Below the pieces are notes generated by a model. That model saw only the letters and a list, made by a program, of their open reading frames with translations, was not told where the DNA came from and made no database searches. This document shows, piece by piece, positions 35,402 through 47,191 of a stretch of 64,000 nucleotides of DNA. The stretch is from Lathyrus oleraceus (taxonomy: Eukaryota > Streptophyta > Magnoliopsida > Fabales > Fabaceae): assembly GCF_024323335.1 (NCBI RefSeq), contig NC_066584.1:241269994-241333993 (forward strand), read 5' to 3'. How positions within the stretch are numbered: position 1 is the stretch's first letter; every line of letters begins with the position of its first letter. Position numbers and translations under genes: made by a program.

Positions 35402-37539
35402 TGTAGCGGGGTATTCGTTACCATTAGAGATATTGACTAAATCCAAGGTAAATCATACAAGTCGAGTCGCCACCGCACTTCTATTTATCCAAAGGAATGG
35501 TTAGAAAGCGAACAAAAACCTAAAAGTTTTATCGAATCAAAAACTAGTAAAAATGTCAGAGATCTGGGTAAGGGGGTTGGTTATGCAATGGGAAGGTATT
35601 AGGCACCCAAAGCATCCTAGGTACTCCTAGGGAGCCCTTTTCACATTTGTTGCAAAGGTTGTTGTTTTTTTTTTTGAAAATTTATTTGTGCAAACATGAT
35701 TGAAGGCATGAGAAAAGCGTGTATGTTTATCTAATGTACTACTTACTAAAAGAAGGGTCAAAAGAAAATGACTCACACGGACGTCGCATCCACTGCATAC
35801 GTATCTCATCTGAATCTAAGAATCAGAGTCTTCGTAGCTCGGCTACCTATGGGTTAAAGAGGAGTGTGCTCGCTAAGACATCGCGTCTTATGCCTACGTA
35901 TCTCATATGGGATGAAAATCAGAGTAAAACATAGTTCGACCACCTATGGGGTAAGGGTTGTGTTTTGGGGTGAACGACGTTACTACGCAATCTACCGGAT
36001 GCTCGACCTTTGGAGACTTACTCGCCTGTAGTAGAAGGAGATAACGTGTTCTTAGGAGAAGAAAAATCAATGAGTTGGGGTGTTTTAGGGATGCTCATGC
36101 AAAAAGGAAGTCCTAGATGAAGGAACCGCGCAACCTTAATTGACATGCCACGAGAGGCTATACGAAACCTAAGAAATTGGTAACATGCGGGAAAAGTAAA
36201 GGGATCGAGAGATCTACCGTACGGATAAAGATCCTAAGTAACAGCAATTAGATAAATAAGAAACCCAAAGACTCTTCCAAGCTAAACACCATCAAAGAAA
36301 GCGAGTCATTACAGGTAATCGGAATAAACCTCCAGGTGGTACCCCACAAATAAAGTGGAACACCAAGCAAGCTATCCCTGCAAGAGTATGTGAGCCCTCA
36401 CAAAAACACAACAAACAGGTTAGAGTAATATGACAGAATTAGGAGAAAACAATGCCATAACAAAACACAAACAGGTTAGAGCAAACAGGATAGGGTAATC
36501 AAGAGTTGTCCCCAAATCAAAATGTAACCACATGAATCATGCCATTAAAATTCACAAAAAGCTCACAAAAAGCAACCAAGGGTAGGAGGCCTAAACCTCT
36601 TGTCAAACACATGCATCAAAAGGGTATCAAATTCACCCATAATACCTCATACATTTAGAGCATTTAAATTAAAAGCATAAAGTAATGGGAATAAGGCAAA
36701 CCTGACTGGAGAGATCGAATGAAATTGAATTCCCCAGTTGGGTTTGTAAAGCAATCTGAGGGTTTATATGAGAGGGAATTGGTTCTTTGCCGATGAGTTC
36801 CCTTCAGTCTCTGGAGGTTGCTCTGAACTCTGTTAGCTCTTCTCTCACTATCTTTTTCCCTGCCAGGGTAATAGGAATAAAATGGTCTTTTATTTCACTG
36901 AAACTCTGAATTTATAACCTGATTTTTGTGGACCTGTGGGCTCAAATGAGAGAGGCCTAAGTCCAAAAATTTTCTGTTATATTTTATTTATTTATTTATT
37001 TATTTATTTTTTATTTATTTATTTATTTTTTTTATTTTTTTTAAACACGTGGGCTTCGCCTAGCGAGCATGACAGTTCAAGAAATTCCTCTGAGCGTAGG
37101 TGATTCTGGTGGCTTTTCTTGGGACTCGCTAGGCGACCCATTCTGCTCGCCTAGCGAGCATGACAACTCATGAACAAACTTTTGCTCCTTCAAGATTAAT
37201 GTTTTGACTGACGAATAAGCCCCATTTGAACCTGTTGGAAGTATCTCAAGCCATTCCCTTGTGTTGACTGATCATCTAAATAGAACCCACAAAGTGTCTT
37301 GGATGATACTCAAGCTTCAAACAAAAGATGTTAGTGACATATTTTTGTGCTTTTGGTTAGTAAACAAAAGTAAGAGAAACAATGATGTAATAATTCAAGC
37401 ATGCTTGGTGATCTCAAACCAATCACAAGGAGTCCCGCCCAAAGGCTAAGGGAACCAAGATGCTAAAGATCCTTGAGGCAATGCAAATGCAATGTTATGA
37501 TGCCATGAGGGATCTTAGGGTCAAAATTGGGGTCTTACA
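35402..37539 (-). repeat. Ogre 3' LTR (2138 bp)
   Basis: Plus-strand ends TGTAGCGGGG and GGTCTTACA. Near-identical to 51392-53555. TTTATA (minus TATAAA) at 36911-36916. A (TTTA)n tract at 36983-37025 differs in length from the 5' LTR copy. The module TGC(C/A)TACGTATCTCAT occurs twice (35794, 35891). Confidence 0.95.
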
Positions 37540-37552
37540 GATGCCCCTATTT
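37540..37552 (-). other. Ogre polypurine tract
   Basis: Minus strand AAATAGGGGCATC directly precedes the LTR start TGTAAGACCC. The element at the right edge of the window has AATAGGGGCAGC in the same place (63972-63983). Confidence 0.8.
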
Positions 37553-40313
37553 AAGGTCATTCTAGCCGGAGAAGTGAAGGTTAAAATCTTCGTCTCGACG
37601 GGGTAGAATGAGCTTAAATAATAACAAAGAGACGAATTTTGGTCCCTAAGAGACCTCATGATGCAAATGTAGGTATGAAAAATGGTAGCACTCTGTGGAG
37701 ATATGTGTCCACAAAAGCAAAGAAATCAGAAGCCACTGATAATCCATATGAGCAATTCACTCCACGGGACCAAGACCTTGGGGACTCTCCTGGGGATAGA
37801 AAAGGGATAAAAATACGCGAGCAGGTCACGACTCAAAGCGTGGGGAACAAAATTCCAAAGGGAAAAGATCCAATGGAAAGACTCGAGCTGACTCGAAGAT
37901 GCATGTATTGGGGAATATGCCAATACAGCAAAAAACTATCCATAGCGGATACATCAGATAAAATCCGGATGAAAACAATCCACTAAGGGACTTCGCTGGG
38001 GATGTCCACAAGGACACTCCTTGGGAAGTAGCGGGACGAGGTATTACCGGTTACTGGGTAATAAGCTCAAGGAGACATGTGATCTGAACGCCAGGTATGA
38101 GGGTGAGAGATACAACATGCTCAGGAAGAGATGAATATCCAAGACCGGTATGAGGGTGAGAGATATCAAAACTTCAAAATGTTTGAGGAAAACCTAAAAG
38201 GTATACTTCAACTCAGGGATTCTGACTCCACGGGGGACAAAAAGTCATAATAGGGAGCAGAGAGGAAGGAACACCAGGGATACCGGTTACTGGGCATATA
38301 ATAGGTGACCAACCAAGGCGTGAATTGGGGAATATTCCCAAAACACTCATCATCCAAAAGAGGGCTAAAAGAAAACTCGATTACAGGATGGATATTCGAC
38401 TCCACAAAGGGGATACGAATCTTACTCAACTAGGGAAGAACAAAAGGCTTCAGACCCGAGAGTGCATGAGATATACTATCTATTACCGTCAGAACATAGA
38501 TAATATACTCGCATGGACGATTATCCACAACCGGTTACTGGGTTAATAAAGGATAAATCGATCGAAAAGAAAAGGCATCGGGATACCGAAACTAGGTATA
38601 TAATGATGACCAATTCAGGGGAGAAACAATCGTTACCAACAACAACAAGGTAGACGAGAGATGACCCGCTGGGGATAAATTGCGTAATTAGGGCAATTAT
38701 CCAAGCAGATGAGGGGATATCATCACCGAATATTGGATGAAGATAATTGTCACCAATTAAAGATGAGCAAAAATAGTTACTCTGCAAAAAAGGAAGAAAT
38801 AGGGTTTACAACTACCGGTATGAGGGTAGAGAAACACAGACTCCGCCGGGGATAATAATTACTAATTATTGAGCAATTATTCATTTACCACGGGGAAACA
38901 GGAAAAGAGTCTCAAGAGACCGATCTAGGATCAAACTAGATAAGCACACCAAATCAAGACTTGTCCCGGTGAGGATATAACTCAATGAGGAAAACCATCC
39001 CAGTATATGTGTTAGGAAGGAACAAAAACAATCAACATCCACGAGGATATAACCCGGTGGGGAATATGGAAGAAAGGATAGACGCTTTCTGCCTATGGAG
39101 CTGACTCTATATGGAGAGATCAGACACACACGTCTGCTTGGGGAAGTATATCACCAAATAGCAGGAGACAGTGAACAACGATATATGGCAAAGAATGCAA
39201 CATGAATATCTGAATGTTATAATTATGCATGTATGCGCGTGGTTTATGTATGATGTATGTTGTCAAACAGACATATTTAACACAACCAGGTCCAGGAATC
39301 AATCACCCGGTACTACATCTCAAGAGAGAAAGCCAAGTTCACCGGAGAGTATCCAATCTGCTGGGGATTAGAGATACCAGGAAGCAAAGAACTATGCAGG
39401 GGATGAATCATCAATCATTCCAGGTGGGGACGAGAGTTATCAAAGACAAGGTCCACCACACCAACAACTCTATTGGGGAATCTATCCGAGGAGATAAATG
39501 ATTTATCGGGATCAACCACCAAATAACGCTCTTGCCCAAAGAGATCCAAGCTGCTGAGGAAGAAAGATTGCTACTCTGCTGAAGGGAAGAGAGGTGACTC
39601 TCAACAAGCAATCCACTTGGTAGGATAAACCACAAGGGGTTCCGGAGGGAGGACATACAGTCATGCCAGGCATATGGACAAAAATCTTACCCTGTTGGGG
39701 ATCGTACCACCCTTGGGAGAGCACTGAGGATCTCCTAAGTATCCTTTCGTCATTGTGAATGTTCACTTTGTTTAAAAACAAATTATAAAAAATTTGATCG
39801 TTTAAAACAATGATATTTTCTTAATCAAAACATGCAAAACATTTGTTGAATAGAAACAGATAAGAGTGTCAATAATTGGATAAAAGGCTCAAATTTATTT
39901 GATAGAATGGTAGTCTGTGAATGGCAAGACTCCATAGATCTTTACAAATTTGAAATTGATGATATATATTGGAAAAGGGCTACATTGAACATAATGACCA
40001 TTTCTCCACCAATTCTGAATCCGATGTATTTGAAGCTTTGGCTGATAATGAGCAAGGATCTCTGACGGACGACAGCTGTATAACAAAGTCTTGTCAGGAC
40101 GCAGTTACTTGCCAAATCCCTAATTTTTGCCTAGATTTCCCCAGGATGAGGTACTCAATCTAGTGGGATACATATATCATTATTATATATTTTTTGTGTC
40201 TCTAACTTTTGCCTGGATCGCCCTTTCGAGTTTTCAATCCACTGAGACGCTCATTTTTGCCTAAGCCGCCCTTTCGGGTTTTCAACTTAGCGAGCTATTT
40301 AGCTTTTATTTTT
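37540..40313 (-). other. Ogre 3' UTR with interspersed ACCGG repeats
   Basis: 2.8 kb between the pol stop (40316-40314) and the 3' LTR. There is no conserved protein; plus-strand ORFs here are chance. Repeated phrases TACCGGTTACTGGG (38046, 38280, 38530) and GGTATGAGGGT(G/A)GAG (about 38093, 38145, 38816) recur at irregular spacing. Ogre 3' UTRs are known to be hypervariable and to harbour sub-repeats that can seed satellites. Confidence 0.75.
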
Positions 40314-40389
40314 TTAGGCGAAGTATTTCTTGACTGCATCTGAATTCACAGGACGAGTGAAATCCTCCCAATCCATAGTTGTAAGTATG
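40314..40389 (-). pseudogene. Ogre pol C-terminal tail, cut off by a solo LTR
   Basis: Minus-strand reading continues the integrase ORF after the LTR insertion, with TMDWEDFTRPVNSDAVKKYF before TAA (40316-40314). In the uninterrupted family this follows directly on ...SGGAL. Confidence 0.75.
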
Positions 40390-41763
40390 TGTTGGTGTAA
40401 GCCCTAGAGGCCAATACATTTTGGTACTTGTATCGAATAACAAAAGGCATTCTCTTTATTATGGTTGATTAATAAAGTCCCTGGAATAGATAGTCCATTT
40501 AATGTATTAAGTGTGACTTAATCATGAGAACACATTAAACATAAGGACACTATTCCTAAAGTATCCGTAGTCGAGCTTTAGTGTGAAGTGGGATAACATT
40601 AAAGCATTAAGACTATTATGTTTGTAGACTGATGATCACATCTCATGGATCATGGATAAAGAGTTATCAAGTCTTAAACATAGGTATGAATATTATGAGT
40701 AATATTTATACCGGATTGACCCGCTATGAGAATACTATATAGAAAGTTATGCAAGGTGTCATAAGTTATTCTCATGGTGATAATAGTGTATTCCACTCTT
40801 CGACCTGAAACCACTATGGATCCTAGATGTAGAGTCGAGTGTTTTATTGCTGATCCAACGTTGTCCGTAACTGGATAACCATAAAGACAGTTGATGGGTA
40901 CTCCACGAAGCATGCTGAGGGACATGAGTGACCTAGATGGAATTTGCCCATCCTGCATAACAGGATAAATGTCTATGGGCCCAATATTGAACTGGACAAG
41001 GATGACACGGTCTATGCCTTGTGTTCAATATAGACATAAGGGCAAAAGGGTAATTATACACATAAGTATTATCACAGAAGGAATTGTCAGATCACATGAC
41101 ATTTTCGTGTCTTGGGTAGCAGTGATGTGTTGCTAGATACCGCTCACTGTTTATTATGTTAAATACGTGATTTAATATAATTGCCAACGCCGCGAAAACC
41201 TACATGGTCACACACAAAGGACGAATTGATGAGAGATAGAGTAACTAAGGAATACCGTAAGGTACGGTGCCCTTAAGTGAGTTATAGAACATCGTAAGGT
41301 ACGATGTACTTGAGTAGAATACGAAATATGGTAAGGTACCATGAGCTTAAGTGATTTTGGGCATATTATAAGATATGGGCCAAAATACACTTAAGTGGGC
41401 TTTTAGCTTGAAGCCCACACAAGTGGTTCTATAAATAGAACCCTTGTGCAGAAGCAAAAATTTGCGGTTGCATTCTTTTCGTTTTCACTCTCTCTCTCTC
41501 ACTCAAAGCCTTCATTCGTACCAGCTAGCACTGAGATTGAAGGAACCCGTTCGTGTGGACTGAGTAGAGACGTTGTCATCGTTCAACGTTCGTGATCGCT
41601 TCGTGGATTTGCATCAAAGGTTTTGATCGTCACAAGAGATCTGCACCAAAGGTTTCGATCATCACACGAGGTAAATATTCTATCACTGATCATGACCATT
41701 CGTAAGGATCTCTAAGGAGAAAATTTTAATTTCCGCTGTGTTTTGGACCGCAATTCTCCTTCA
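40390..41763 (+). mobile_element. solo LTR, family A copy 2, inside the Ogre
   Basis: Starts TGTTGGTGTAAGCCCTAGAG and ends CAATTCTCCTTCA. Same family as 4370-5699, opposite orientation. TATAAATAG at 41430-41438. It has about 60 extra bases near 41600-41660, a short CAAAGGTTT(T/C)GATC(G/A)TCACA duplication absent from copy 1. Flanks do not form a clean TSD: GTAAGTATG on the left, CAAAGCACC on the right. The family-expected target is GTAAGTATCAAAGC, so the left TSD copy may have lost CAAA. It truncates the integrase ORF by supplying its stop. Confidence 0.85.
41430..41438 (+). promoter_or_regulatory. LTR TATA box
   Basis: TATAAATAG, 30-40 bp before the CT-rich leader, matching the other family A copy. 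Confidence 0.6.
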
Positions 41764-43500
41764 CAAAGCACCGCCTGAAAAGGCTCTCTTAACAACATAC
41801 GGACCCTCATAGTTCGGAGTCCACTTGCCCCTGGAATCGGGCGCGAAAGACAAAACTTTCTTGAGCACAAGGTCACCTTCTCGGAACACACGAGGCTTGA
41901 CCTTCTTATCAAAAGCTTTCTTCATCCTCTGCTGATATAACTGACCGTGGCACATGGCAGTCAATCTCTTTTCTTCTATCAAGTTCAGCTGGTCATAACG
42001 ACTCTGAACCCATTCAACATCAGTCAACTTGGCCTCCATCAAGACTCTCATTGATGGGATCTCCACCTCTACTGGGAGTACAACCTCCATGCCATAAACA
42101 AGAGAGAAAGGGGTTGCCCCTGTTGAAGTGCGGACAGATGTACGATAGCCATGCAAAGCGAATGGTAGCATCTCATGCCAATCTTTGTACGTAACAACCA
42201 TCTTCTGGATAATTTTCTTGATATTCTTGTTAGCAGCTTCAACAACCCCATTCATCTTGGGTCTGTACGGAGAAGAATTATGATGTGCAATCTTGAATTC
42301 ACTACACAACTCTTTCATCATCTTGTTATTCAAGTTAGATCCATTATCAGTAATGATCTTATCTGGCACACCATATCGGCATATGAGTTGATTCTTGATA
42401 AACTTCACGACCACCTGCCTGGTCACATTTGCATACGACGTCGCTTCAACCCACTTGGTGAAGTAATCAATTGCTACGAGAATAAATCTGTGTCCATTGG
42501 ACGCTTTCGGCTCTATCATGTCAATCATGTCAATTCCCCACATGGAGAAAGGCCATGGTGATGAGATCACATTCAAAAGTGTCGGGGGAATATGAATCTT
42601 ATCAGCATAAATCTGACACTTGTGGCATTTCTTCACAAATTTGCAGCAGTCAAACTCCATTGTCAGCCAATAGTAGCCTGCTCTCAACATCTTTCTAGCC
42701 ATGGCATGTCCATTGGAATGAGTACCAAATGAACCCTCATGGACCTCAGTCATCAACAGGTATGCTTCGTGTCTATCCACACATCTGAGCAGAACCATGT
42801 CAAATTTTCTTTTGTAAAGCACTTCGCCATTGAGGTAGAAACTGCCTGACAATCTCCTCAAAGTCTTCCTATCTTTTACAGATGCCCCAGGCGGGTAAAT
42901 CTGGCTCTGAAGGAAACACTTGATATTATAATACCATGGCTTATCATCTTTTACTTCTTCTACTGCAAATACATGAGCTGGTCTGTCCAAGCGCATCACG
43001 GTGATATTGTTGATTTCATTCCACAATTTAACCACAATCATTGAAGCAAGCGTAGCAAGAGCATCTGCCATCCGATTCTCATCTCGAGAAATATGATGGA
43101 AGTCAACCTCAGTAAAGAACGTTGAAATCCTCCTCGCATAATCTCTGTATGGAATGAGGCCAGGCTGATTCGTTTCCCATTCACCCTTAATCTGATTAAT
43201 AACGAGGGCCGAATCACCATATACATCAAGATGCTTGATCCTTAGATCAATACATTCCTCCAATCCCATAATACAGGCCTCATACTCAGCCATATTATTC
43301 GTGCATTTGAAAGTTAGCCTTGCTGTAAAAGGAATATGCGCGCCCTGAGGAGTAATAATCACGGCCCCAATACCATTTCCATACTGATTTACAGCGCCAT
43401 CAAACACCATACTCCATCTGGAACCAGGCTCTGGCCCTTCATCAAGTGTAGGCTCATCGCAATCTTTCACTTTCAAATACAGAATTTTCCTCATCCGGGA
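41761..43500 (-). pseudogene. Ogre pol: archaeal-type RNase H and integrase
   Basis: Open on the minus strand in the 43632-41761 frame; homologous sequence begins near 43490 after a frameshift. The second RNase H shows WSMVFDGAVNQYGNGIGAV (first Asp), MAEYEACIMGL (Glu), DSALVINQIKGEW (Asp) and ENRMADALA (Asp). The integrase has an HHCC zinc domain ending CHKCQIY, then catalytic GIDMIDM, TDNGSNL and NGVVEAANKN (D, D, E), and the GDLVLKK C-terminal domain. Integrase would insert the cDNA in the nucleus. The last codons before the stop come from the solo LTR junction. RNase H of this second type marks the Tat lineage. Confidence 0.92.
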
Positions 43501-44224
43501 AGTCATACTGAACTGACTGATAATCTTCAATAGGCTGATGTGCCAAATGGTCAGCCAAGATACTACCTTTAATAGCCTTCTGAACTCGATACTCAATATC
43601 ATACTCAGATAACAACATCTGCCAACGGGCAATTCTCCCTGTTAAAGCAGGCTTCTCGAAGATGTACTTGATTGGATCCATTCTGGATATCAACTAAGTC
43701 GTATGATTTATCATATACTGGCGTAAGCGCTTAGCAGCCCAAGCCAAAGCACAACATGTCTTTTCAAGCATTGAGTATCGAGACTCACAATCAGTGAACT
43801 TCTTACTCAGGTAGTAAATAACATACTCCTTCTTCCCTGATTCGTCTTGCTGACCAAGGACACAACCCATCGAGTCTTCAATAATAGTCAGATACATGAT
43901 CAAAGGTCTTCCCTCTACAGGCGGAGACAGAATCAGAGGCTCAGACAGATATTCTTTAATACCGTCGAAAGCTTTCTGGCAATCCTCGGTCCAATCATGG
44001 GACTGATCTTTCCGGAGGAGCTTGAATATAGGCGCACATGTGGCAGTCATGTGGGATATGAATCTAGAGATATAATTCAAGCGGCCAAGAAAACCTCGGA
44101 CTTGCTTCTCAGTTTTGGGCGCAGGCATCTCTTGTATTGCTTTGACCTTTGCAGGATCAACCTCAATACCTCTTTCACTAACAATGAAGCCCAATAACTT
44201 GCCAGAACGACTCCAAATGTACAC
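43454..44224 (-). pseudogene. Ogre pol: RT connection and first RNase H
   Basis: Minus-strand frame with KLLGFIVSERGIEVDPAKV, GFLGRLNYISRFI, FKLLRKDQSHDWTEDCQKAF, then RNase H YLSKKFTDCESRYSMLEKTC. A TAG at 43696-43694 interrupts, and the same frame continues with GRIARWQMLLSEYDIEYRVQ to about 43454. It is joined upstream by a frameshift near 44220 and downstream by one near 43490. Confidence 0.9.
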
Positions 44225-44540
44225 TTGTTGGGATTCAGACGAAGCTTATATTTCCTCAAACGTTGGAAAAGCTTCAACAAACGCTCTACATGTTCAACTT
44301 CCGTTCTTGACTTAGCAATCATATCGTCAACATATACCTCAATCTCCTTGTGCATCATATCATGAAACAAGGTGGTCATAGCTCGTTGATACGTGGCTCC
44401 GGCATTCTTCAAACCGAAGGGCATCACTCGATAACAGAATGTTCCCCAAGGTGTGATGAATGTTGTCTTCTCCATATCCTCGGGTGCCATCTTAATCTGA
44501 TTATATCCGGAAAATCCGTCCATAAACGAGAAGACATTGA
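44077..44540 (-). pseudogene. Ogre pol: RT palm with catalytic YVDD
   Basis: Minus strand MDGFSGYNQIKMAPEDM, TFCYRVMPFGLKNAGATYQ and EVYVDDMIAKS, then KYKLRLNPNKCTFGV before the frame breaks near 44220. The catalytic aspartates are kept. A second frameshift near 44540 separates it from the finger domain upstream. Confidence 0.92.
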
Positions 44541-45150
44541 GTTTAGCTTATTGTCTACCAACATATCAATATGTGGTAGAGGGAAATCATCTTTCGGACT
44601 AGCTTTATTCAAGTCTCTATAGTCCACACACATCCAGACTTTTCCATCTTTCTTAGGCACGGGCACAATATTGGCCACCCATTGAGGATATATAGAAGTC
44701 ACCAGGAACCCCGCATCAATTTTATTTTGAACTTCCTCTTTGATCTTCACTGCCATATCAGGATGAGTTCTTCTGAGCTTCTGCTTTACATGCATGCACT
44801 CAGGCTTTAGAGGTAGGAAATGTTGCACAATATCAGTATCTAGACCAGGCATGTCTTCATACGACCAAGCAAAGACGTCGACATATTCTCGTAGCAACTT
44901 AATCAACCCCTTCTTAACAGATTCTTCCAGAAGTGCCCCAATCTTTACCTCTCGCACACAATCTTCAGACCCCAAGTTTACTGTTTCCAGATTCTCAAGA
45001 TGCGGCTGAATGATCTTCTCTTCATGCTCAAGTAGCCGGGTGATCTCATCAGGAATCTCTTCAACATCATCTTCCTCTGCCTCAAATACAGGGAATTCAA
45101 AATTGGGAGATGGTGTTGGGTCATTATGTTCAATGGGTTTAGAAATCAAC
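44424..45150 (-). pseudogene. Ogre pol second exon: N-terminal region and RT fingers
   Basis: The second exon starts at 45150 after the intron acceptor. It holds an acidic linker, LLREYVDVFAWSYEDMPGLD, then RT fingers with WVANIVPVPKKDGKVWMCVD and YRDLNKASPKDDFPLPHID. The frame is lost near 44540; the remainder to 44424 is out-of-frame read-through. Confidence 0.9.
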
Positions 45151-45415
45151 CTGCATAATGATTTTGGATATGAAAAGATTTAGAATTCAAACAAGGCAAA
45201 TCATTATGCAGATGAAAAGATTGATTTTATTTTATTTTTTAGGGTTTTATGTGATCACCAATTTCATGCAAAAACAAAAAGGGAAAATAAATGGGAAAAA
45301 CAAACATTTAACATGAATTTATTGACTGAAAATATCATTGTATTTATGTTGACAACAATGTTATCACTCCTCCTTTTGGCATGGGAGAAGGGTTTTTAAA
45401 CAAAGTGATCATTAC
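45151..45415 (-). other. Ogre pol intron (265 nt)
   Basis: Donor AC|GTAATGATC (G at 45415) and acceptor CATTATGCAG|GTTG (last G at 45151). The upstream ORF otherwise ends at the TAA in the donor (45414-45412). The exon bases 45417-45416 plus 45150 complete one codon, so the upstream and downstream frames join in phase. The intron body is A/T-rich with stops in all frames. A spliced intron at this spot is a reported feature of Ogre elements. Confidence 0.85.
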
Positions 45416-45774
45416 GTTGACTTATGGACAACTGTTGGAATCTCCACAGCGACCCAATTGTTGCAGACCCCTCCAGGGATGATGAAATTGCCAGAATCCT
45501 TTGTATCTTCTTCTAAAACGGCAGCAACCTCCTCATCTAGACCAGTGTGGATGAAACCTCCACTCTTGAATAGCCCTTGCTTATTGAAAGTACCAGAAGA
45601 AAAACCTATGCCAGCCCGGGACTCGTTGTCTTCTAACTCAATCATTTTTCCTAAACCAGTGGTTGCACCACGCTCAATGGCCAGCTTTGCATCTTTGTAG
45701 GAAGCAAATGAAGGAGCTCTTTTCTCAATAGGCTCAGCAATAGATAACGCTTGGACCAACTTCAACCTCAGCAT
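45416..45774 (-). pseudogene. Ogre pol first-exon end (post-protease linker)
   Basis: Minus strand IEKRAPSFASYKDAKLAIER, MIELEDNESRAGIGFSSG and FIHTGLDEE, known from Ogre polyproteins after the protease. A frame change at about 45755 parts it from the protease reading upstream. It ends at the intron donor. Confidence 0.85.
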
Positions 45775-45904
45775 CTATATAAGAGAAGGAAGACAAATGG
45801 CTAACCAGAAGAGCCCTTTCTCCCCCTACCACCACCAGCTTCTTGTTTTTCACGAATTTCAATTTCTGGTGTAGGGTGGACGTCACGGCGCCTTCCTCGT
45901 GAAT

Positions 45905-46459
45905 TCATGGTCTGCCTAAGAGACAACTATACGATGGGTGAATGTCCATAACCTGGAAGGTAATCTGGAAATCACTTGGTCCGATCTTGACTGGGAGATC
46001 AACTTCCCCAATCACAGTTTTGCGAGACCCATCGAAAGCCTTCACAACTACTCCACTCTGCCTCATGGGAGGCCCTTGATATGATAGCTTTGAGAGAGTG
46101 GACTTTGGCAATACGTTCAATGATGACCCAGTGTCCACCAGCACATTGGACATGGCGTCGTCTTTGCAATTCATAGATATGTGTAAAGCCAAGTTGTGGT
46201 CTCTTCCCTCCTCAGGGAGATCAGAGTCACAAAAGCTCAGGTTGTTGCAAGCAGTAATGTTTGCAACAATGTTATCGAATTACTCCAAAGTGACATCGTG
46301 ATCTACATGTGCCACATCCAACACCTTCTGCAGAGCCTCTCGGTGTGGTTCTGAATTTAAGAGTAAGGATAAGACAGATATTTTGGATGGCGTTTGTAGA
46401 AGTTGGTCTACAACATTGTACTCGCTTTTCTTGATGAGTCTCAGCATCTCATCACAGTC
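45905..46459 (-). pseudogene. Ogre aspartic protease
   Basis: Minus strand DEMLRLIKKSEYNVVDQLLQ leads into the retropepsin with catalytic VLVDTGSSLNVLPKS and a flap region QSGVVVKAFDGSRKTVIGE, ending SYSCLLGRP. In-frame stops at 46282-46280 (TAA) and 45907-45905 (TGA for an expected TGG) disable it. Same frame as gag. Confidence 0.9.
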
Positions 46460-47191
46460 TTATTTCACATTGCAACTCGGGCCAACAGAAGTAGGAGTTT
46501 TCAGTACGGAGGAGGGCTTAACAGCAAGTGCCGGATTCGGAGAATTCACAGCGTTCCCGATCGGGCGTTCAACAAAATCAGCATTAATTTGAGGCTTCGG
46601 CGGTGCTGAAAATACACGGCCACTACGGGTCAAACCACTAACATCGACAATATTCACAACAGAAGAAGAGGGCAAGGACACCTCTTTCCCATTCTCTACT
46701 GCTACGGCGTAGTAGCGATAGGGAACTGCCTTTTCAGAAGAGTAAGGCACAGGACCAACATGCTTAATGATCAGAGCGGGAGAAGCCTTCTGCTTGCTAC
46801 CATTGTACTTGATGATAACAGGCTCGGGTATCCGGAACACTGGGGAAATCACGTTGACCTCAGGCTCATTTTCATCAACATTCCTGTTTTGAAGGATCTC
46901 AATGACTCCTTCGTCCAGCATTTCCTGAACATCCTTGCGCACCTGGCAACAACCCAATCGGTTAACAGAGCAGACTCGACATCTATCATGGTCATGCTCA
47001 TAATGACTGTAGTCACACAACAAACGATGCATCTGGACCCGAGACTGTTGAATATGACTGACATATTTGACCTTGTATTTTCCAGGGCAACCCTGGACCA
47101 TGTTGACAGATTTCCCATGTTCGGGCAATGGGTTCTTCTTCACATTAGGGCCTACGTCCTCAAAACATAAAATACCACACATTACAAGGTC
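46460..47191 (-). pseudogene. Ogre gag-protease linker
   Basis: Reads on from gag in the same frame after a TAA (47194-47192): ILCFEDVGPNVKKNPLPEHG, a Cys/His-rich stretch (CDYSHYEHDHDRCRVC), DVQEMLDEGVIEILQNR, and a Pro/Ser-rich tail to a stop at 46462-46460. The first TAA stands where the family reads a sense codon, so it looks like a nonsense mutation, not a programmed signal. Confidence 0.85.

Noticed and set aside
37639..39501. Many plus-strand ORFs of 60-115 codons between 37.6 and 39.5 kb
   Set aside because: They lie in the Ogre 3' UTR, antisense to the element, overlap one another in several frames and show no domain. Composition and repeat phrases explain them.
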